From: RGIG7949 sp045628845
GTDB lineage: Bacteria > Bacillota > Clostridia > Oscillospirales > Oscillospiraceae
Length of the DNA stretch: 8,684 nucleotides
Direction: 5' to 3'
NCBI GenBank assembly: GCA_045628845.1
Contig: JAZQQE010000089.1
Coordinates: 1-8,684, forward strand
Shown: piece by piece, positions 5,915-8,684 of the stretch
Position numbering within the stretch: position 1 is the first letter of the stretch
Layout: each line of letters begins with the position of its first letter
Made by a program: the position numbers and the translations under genes
The notes under the pieces: generated by a model
Told to the model about the DNA's origin: nothing
The model's input: the letters and a program-made list of their open reading frames with translations, nothing else
Databases searched by the model: none

Positions 5915-6397
5915 ATGGTCCGCCTTGAAAAAATAAACGGAAAAAACGTCTGGAAGCTGTGCAGGCTCCGCGTGCGCGAGGACCAGGACGACTTCGTCGC
6001 GCGAAACGACCAGAGCATAATCGAGGCGTACGTCGCCATAACGGGCGGAGGGCACGCCTTCCCGTTCGGGATATACGACGGCGAGACGCCGGTCGGCTTT
6101 CTGATGATAGGCTACGACGTCGACGAATCGTACGAAGCTCCGCCGCGCATCGCCTACGGAAATTACAGCATCTGGCGTCTGATGATAGACGAAAAGTATC
6201 AGCACGAGGGGTACGGCAGACAGGCGATGCAGCTCGCGCTCGATTTCATACGCACGTTTCCCTGCGGCCCCGCGGAGTACTGCTATCTCTCCTACGAGCC
6301 GGAGAACACCGTCGCGAAGGCGCTCTACGCCTCGTTCGGGTTTAGGGAAAACGGCGAGACGGACGGCGACGAGACCGTCGCGGTACTGAAGCTGTAA
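5915..6397 (+). CDS. GNAT-family N-acetyltransferase (polyamine acetyltransferase-like)
   Basis: A 160-residue, single-domain cytoplasmic acetyltransferase. The acetyl-CoA-binding motif A is visible: strand IWRLMID (86-92), then QHEGYG at 96-101 (the Q/R-x-x-G-x-G loop) and its helix. The C-terminal motif B region SYEPENTVAKALYASFGF (126-143) follows. The N-terminal LRVREDQDDFVARN (18-31) and overall order resemble the BltD/spermidine-spermine acetyltransferase group, but the substrate cannot be told from sequence alone. It begins 12 nt after the gatD stop with only a weak ribosome site (AGTAAGAAA), and no promoter is visible in that gap, so it is probably co-transcribed with the ATPase-murT-gatD unit. 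It is the last gene before the hairpin terminator at 6418. Confidence 0.85.
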   Translation: MVRLEKINGKNVWKLCRLRVREDQDDFVARNDQSIIEAYVAITGGGHAFPFGIYDGETPVGFLMIGYDVDESYEAPPRIAYGNYSIWRLMIDEKYQHEGYGRQAMQLALDFIRTFPCGPAEYCYLSYEPENTVAKALYASFGFRENGETDGDETVAVLKL

Positions 6398-6417
6398 GCC
6401 TTGCACGCAGATATAAA

Positions 6418-6449
6418 AAGCCCGGAGAGATATGGATCTCTCCGGGCTT
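6418..6449. terminator. Bidirectional hairpin terminator between convergent genes
   Basis: A perfect 14-bp inverted repeat, AAGCCCGGAGAGAT (6418-6431) and ATCTCTCCGGGCTT (6436-6449), has a 4-nt loop. On the minus strand it is followed by TTTTTATAT, a good U-tract for the membrane-protein/carD transcript; on the plus strand by the weaker TTATCTTATT, for the acetyltransferase operon. Confidence 0.88.
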
Positions 6450-6475
6450 ATCTTATTAAAAGCGTTAAAAGCGGA

Positions 6476-6937
6476 TCACGCGGGCGGGTCTTTTCTCCGG
6501 TGGGTCAGATACGTTATCGTGATATGCGCCGCGCCGAAGAGGACGGCCGCTGCCGTGAGCAGCCGGTGGCGGAGCAGAAGCCCCGACAGAAGAAATATCG
6601 CGGTCGGAATGGCGGCAAGAGCGAGCCCCGCTGCGAGCGAGGCTCTTTTCGCGTACACGGCCCAGAGGATGAAATACGCGATGATGAGGATGCCGTTGAG
6701 GAGGACGTAGGCCATCAGCCCGAAGACGCTCCCAAACCCGAATTTGCCGACGAGCAGGGGAAGCCACATCAGGACGATGCAGGCGTATCTTCCGATCTGC
6801 TCGCAGAGGGACAAAAAGGCCGGAAGATGATTTTCCGGCCTCGTGTCGTTTTTGGTTTTCAGCGCATAGACGACGTTCGGTATCAGGATCAGAACGACGA
6901 TGCACGCGCCGAAAAGATTTATCCAACCGAATTCCAT
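6476..6937 (-). CDS. Small polytopic membrane protein of unknown function
   Basis: 153 residues from ATG 6937-6935, with GGAGG 10 nt upstream. A longer frame extends upstream through the carD gene, but the ribosome site and the sharp switch to hydrophobic sequence mark this ATG as the real start. About five membrane helices are predicted by eye at roughly 5-25, 48-65, 68-96 (possibly two), 100-122 and 126-143. A polar loop (about 27-46) contains KTKNDTRPENHLP. The tail HRRKDPPA is short, basic and probably cytoplasmic. I recognise the general look of a hypothetical family in Bacillota (WINLFG...LIPN near the N-terminus, then LCEQIGRYA), but no function is known to me. It starts 20 nt after the carD-like gene and is probably co-transcribed with it, ending at the terminator at 6418-6449. 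Confidence 0.8.
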   Translation of the reverse strand: MEFGWINLFGACIVVLILIPNVVYALKTKNDTRPENHLPAFLSLCEQIGRYACIVLMWLPLLVGKFGFGSVFGLMAYVLLNGILIIAYFILWAVYAKRASLAAGLALAAIPTAIFLLSGLLLRHRLLTAAAVLFGAAHITITYLTHRRKDPPA

Positions 6938-6957
6938 GCTTTTTCTGCCTCCGGCGT

Positions 6958-7461
6958 TCAGTCCGTAAAGGGGGATCTGTCCCCGAGACGCTCCGATATG
7001 AAGGCGCGGACGGCCTCGCGCGGAATGTCGAGCACGGCGGCGAACTCGCCGAAAAGGAGAGCCTCCGCACGCTTCATGTAGCGCTCGTCGATCGCGCCGA
7101 ACTTGCGGCGCTCGCGCTCGGCCTGCAGCTTCTTGGCGTATATGGACGCCGTGAGCTCGACGAGGCTCTCGCAGGTGTAGTTTTTCAGAGCGGACTCGTA
7201 GTGCTCGGTGAGCTGGCGCATGACCTTGTTGTGATAGGGCTCGGCGGAAACGCCCGGGATGGAGTCGATGAGGCTCATCGCGTCGTCCTTCGATATGAGC
7301 GGACGCATGAAGACCTTGGGGGAATCGACGGGGAGGCTTATCGTGCAGGACTGGTAGAGCGGGCGCAGGACGTAGCGCTGACCTGCCTTGTCGGATTCGA
7401 TGCTCTCGATACGGCATACGCCTGTATTGCCATAGGCTATGAGCTCTCCCACGCTGAACAC
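6958..7461 (-). CDS. CarD/CdnL-family RNA polymerase-binding transcription regulator
   Basis: A 167-residue cytoplasmic protein starting with GTG (7461-7459); GGGAG lies 8 nt upstream, and the nearby ATG at 7469 is in another frame. The N-terminal half is the RNA-polymerase-interacting domain shared with TRCF: FSVGELIAYGNTGVCRIESI (2-21), then YVLRPLY (30-36) and ISLPVD (41-46). The C-terminal half (about 56-160) is helical and matches the DNA-contacting domain of CarD/CdnL, with a Lys/Arg/Glu-rich helix at about 109-135. Family members bind the RNA polymerase beta subunit and stabilise open complexes, especially at rRNA and growth-related promoters. The length is usual for clostridial members. 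It has its own promoter and a long structured leader, and is followed by a small membrane protein. Confidence 0.92.
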   Translation of the reverse strand: MFSVGELIAYGNTGVCRIESIESDKAGQRYVLRPLYQSCTISLPVDSPKVFMRPLISKDDAMSLIDSIPGVSAEPYHNKVMRQLTEHYESALKNYTCESLVELTASIYAKKLQAERERRKFGAIDERYMKRAEALLFGEFAAVLDIPREAVRAFISERLGDRSPFTD

Positions 7462-7482
7462 GACTTCATCTCCCTCTTCAAA

Positions 7483-7511
7483 TTAAAATAAAAGCATGGC
7501 ACAAGCCATGC
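7483..7511 (-). terminator. Terminator-like hairpin in the carD leader (possible attenuator)
   Basis: On the minus strand GCATGGC (7511-7505), loop TTGT and GCCATGC (7500-7494) are followed by TTTTATTTTA, a clear U-rich tail. It lies downstream of the carD promoter but upstream of the carD ribosome site, so it would stop transcription before the gene unless read through. The stem is only 7 bp, so efficiency may be partial. Confidence 0.6.
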
Positions 7512-7586
7512 AAAGATCGCTCTGCATCGCCCGCCGGGACCTGCGGCCTTCCGCCATATAGACCCGAGTCGGGCGCTGATTTTCCA
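7512..7586 (-). promoter_or_regulatory. Structured 5' leader of the carD transcript
   Basis: Between the predicted transcription start (about 7586) and the terminator-like hairpin, the RNA can form a nested stem. CGCCCG pairs with CGGGCG (7570-7575/7528-7533), CCGA-side CGGG with CCCG (7563-7566/7535-7538), and GCGG with CCGC (7551-7554/7543-7546) around a 4-nt loop. I do not recognise it as a known riboswitch or T-box. Its position before a terminator suggests regulated read-through or autoregulation, which is inference. Confidence 0.4.
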
Positions 7587-7592
7587 ATTCCT

Positions 7593-7621
7593 ATTTTAGC
7601 ATAAAAACTCGAAAAATGTAA
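7593..7621 (-). promoter_or_regulatory. SigA-type promoter (extended -10) of the carD-like operon
   Basis: On the minus strand TTACAT (7621-7616), a 17-nt spacer and TAAAAT (7598-7593), with TGC just before the -10 giving an extended -10. The surrounding 7585-7680 is strikingly A/T-rich for this GC-rich window, as expected of a promoter region. The predicted start is near 7586, leaving a leader of about 125 nt before the GTG. Confidence 0.7.
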
Positions 7622-7690
7622 GAAAAAATTGTATAAAAAAGTCCGACTTTTCAAACGCTTAACTATACGAAATGCGCATAGCAGACGCAC

Positions 7691-7727
7691 AGAAGCGCCG
7701 AGGAGAGGTAAACTCCGCGGCGCTTCT
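7691..7727 (-). terminator. Hairpin after aspS, probable terminator without a clear U-tract
   Basis: AGAAGCGCCG (7691-7700) pairs with CGGCGCTTCT (7718-7727), continued by an inner GGAG/CTCC (7702-7705/7713-7716) after one mismatch. It begins 18 nt after the aspS stop. On the minus strand the stem is followed by GTGCGTCTGC, not a T-run, so it may terminate poorly, act mainly as a 3'-end stabiliser, or need another factor. The T-rich stretch for this direction begins only near 7652. Confidence 0.5.
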
Positions 7728-7744
7728 GTCAGCCTGAAAGTGTT

Positions 7745-8684
7745 TTATTTGAGCTTGACGGCGATGTGGAGCTCGTCGAGCTGCTTCTGCATGACCTCGG
7801 AGGGCGCGCCCATCATGAGGTCCTGTGCGTTTTTATTCATCGGGAAAGCGATGATCTCGCGGATGGATTCCTCGCCGGCGAGCAGCATGACCATCCTGTC
7901 GACGCCCGGGGCGATGCCGGCGTGCGGGGGCGCGCCGTAGCAGAAGGCGTTGTACATGGCGGGGAACTTTGCCTTGACGTCCTCTTCGCCGAGGCGCACG
8001 AGCTCGAAGGCCTTGACCATGACCTCGGGGTCGTGGTTGCGGACGGCACCGGAGGAGAGCTCGACGCCGTTGCAGACGAGGTCGTACTGGTCGGCCATGA
8101 TGGTGAGCGGGTCAAGCTCGCCTCTGGCGGCCTTTTCGAGGACCTCCTTGCCGCCCTTCGGCATGGAGAACGGATTGTGGCAGAATTCGAGCTCGCCGGA
8201 TTCCTCGCCAATCTCGTACATCGGGAAGTCGACTATCCAGCAGAATTCGTAGCGCTCCTTGTCCATGTGACCGGGCAGGGAGGCTCCGAGGAGCTTTATG
8301 AGGGCGCCCGCGGTCTTCTGCGCGGCGCCGCGCTTGCCCGCGGAGAGGGCGACGAAGCAGCCGGGCGTGAGGCCGAGCGCCGCCTTGACGGCGTCGATGC
8401 GCTCGGCGACGAACTTCGCTATGCCGCCGACGGCAGCGCCGCCTTCGTCGATGCGGAACCAGTACGCCTTATTGCCGGAGATGGTCTCCGCGTCGGCGCA
8501 GAGCTTGTCGATGAACTTGCGGGCCTCCTTGAAGTCGGGGACGACGACGGCCTTTATCACCGCGTCCTCGAACGGGCCGAAGCCACAGCCGGAGAGGACC
8601 TCCGTCGCGTCGGCGGCGGTGAGGTCGATACGCAGGTCGGGCTTGTCGGTGCCGTAGGTCTCGAGCGCGTCGAGGTAGGGGATG
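7745..8684 (-). CDS. aspS: Aspartyl-tRNA synthetase, C-terminal part (runs off right edge)
   Basis: The frame enters from the right edge (first full codon ATC at 8683) and ends at TAA 7747-7745, giving 312 residues. A full enzyme is near 590 residues, so the N-terminal anticodon-binding domain and class II motif 2 region are outside. It charges tRNA-Asp with aspartate in the cytoplasm. Seen in order: IPYLDALETYGTDKPDLR, the active-site segment of bacterial AspRS; the large bacterial insertion (GAD-type) domain; FCHNPFSMPKGG; QYDLVCNGVELSSGAVRNH; and motif 3 near the end, APPHAGIAPGVDRMVMLL, with the Arg that binds ATP. The HNPFSMP and ELSSGAVRNH wording is one of two common AspRS variants, the other reading HHPFT and EIGGGSIR. 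The GTG at 8560 is an internal Val codon, not a start. Confidence 0.97.
   Translation of the reverse strand, partial: IPYLDALETYGTDKPDLRIDLTAADATEVLSGCGFGPFEDAVIKAVVVPDFKEARKFIDKLCADAETISGNKAYWFRIDEGGAAVGGIAKFVAERIDAVKAALGLTPGCFVALSAGKRGAAQKTAGALIKLLGASLPGHMDKERYEFCWIVDFPMYEIGEESGELEFCHNPFSMPKGGKEVLEKAARGELDPLTIMADQYDLVCNGVELSSGAVRNHDPEVMVKAFELVRLGEEDVKAKFPAMYNAFCYGAPPHAGIAPGVDRMVMLLAGEESIREIIAFPMNKNAQDLMMGAPSEVMQKQLDELHIAVKLK

Noticed and set aside
5582..6406. 274-residue minus-strand open frame opposite gatD and the acetyltransferase
   Set aside because: Antisense to two convincingly identified genes, with no ribosome site and no recognisable domain.
6465..7417. Long minus-strand frames spanning the carD and membrane-protein region (201 and 313 residues)
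   Set aside because: The first is out of frame with both real genes. The second contains the membrane protein, but its upstream part is a shadow of carD; the GGAGG and hydrophobic onset fix the true start at 6937.
7483..7557. 24-codon open frame in the carD leader, as a possible leader peptide
   Set aside because: It has no proper ribosome site and encodes no run of a particular amino acid. Its stop falls in the U-tract, which is suggestive, but there is not enough to call it a gene.

Overview
The window looks like a chromosomal stretch of a GC-rich member of the Clostridia (Bacillota), probably a gut lineage. Four things point that way: a MurT/GatD pair, which amidates peptidoglycan in Gram-positives; a clostridial-type CarD-like regulator; a cyclic-di-GMP-I (GEMM) riboswitch in front of a secreted adhesin-like gene; and consensus SigA-type promoters. 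Genes are tightly packed with ATGA stop/start overlaps. The assignment rests on gene content only.

Layout. (1) 1-781, minus strand: the start of a secreted, probably cell-surface adhesin/pilin-like protein that runs off the left edge. A c-di-GMP-I riboswitch aptamer sits directly before its ribosome binding site. (2) 782-1007: no gene; it should hold the promoter for the riboswitch/adhesin transcript. (3) 1008-1338, minus strand: a tRNA-Arg(CCU) gene with a consensus promoter and its own terminator. Downstream lies a 29-nt exact copy of the tRNA 3' end with a second terminator; between the two is a short, very structured segment. (4) 1373-6397, plus strand: an operon of a CtpE-like P-type ATPase, MurT, a GatD homologue and a GNAT acetyltransferase. 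The first three are joined by 4-bp overlaps. (5) 6418-6449: a hairpin terminator shared by convergent genes. (6) 7621-6476, minus strand: promoter, a 125-nt leader with a terminator-like hairpin, a CarD-family regulator and a small polytopic membrane protein. (7) 8684-7745, minus strand: the C-terminal part of aspartyl-tRNA synthetase.

How the parts may work together. The plus-strand operon is an envelope unit: MurT with GatD normally converts the D-Glu of lipid II to D-isoglutamine, and the ATPase upstream is probably a calcium (or similar cation) transporter. The most striking observation is that this GatD appears to lack both the nucleophilic cysteine and the catalytic histidine of class I glutamine amidotransferases, although the fold motifs around them remain. 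The adhesin under c-di-GMP control fits the usual clostridial logic in which the second messenger switches between motility and attachment. CarD-family proteins bind RNA polymerase and tune rRNA and growth-related promoters; here the gene appears to have an attenuator-like leader of its own.
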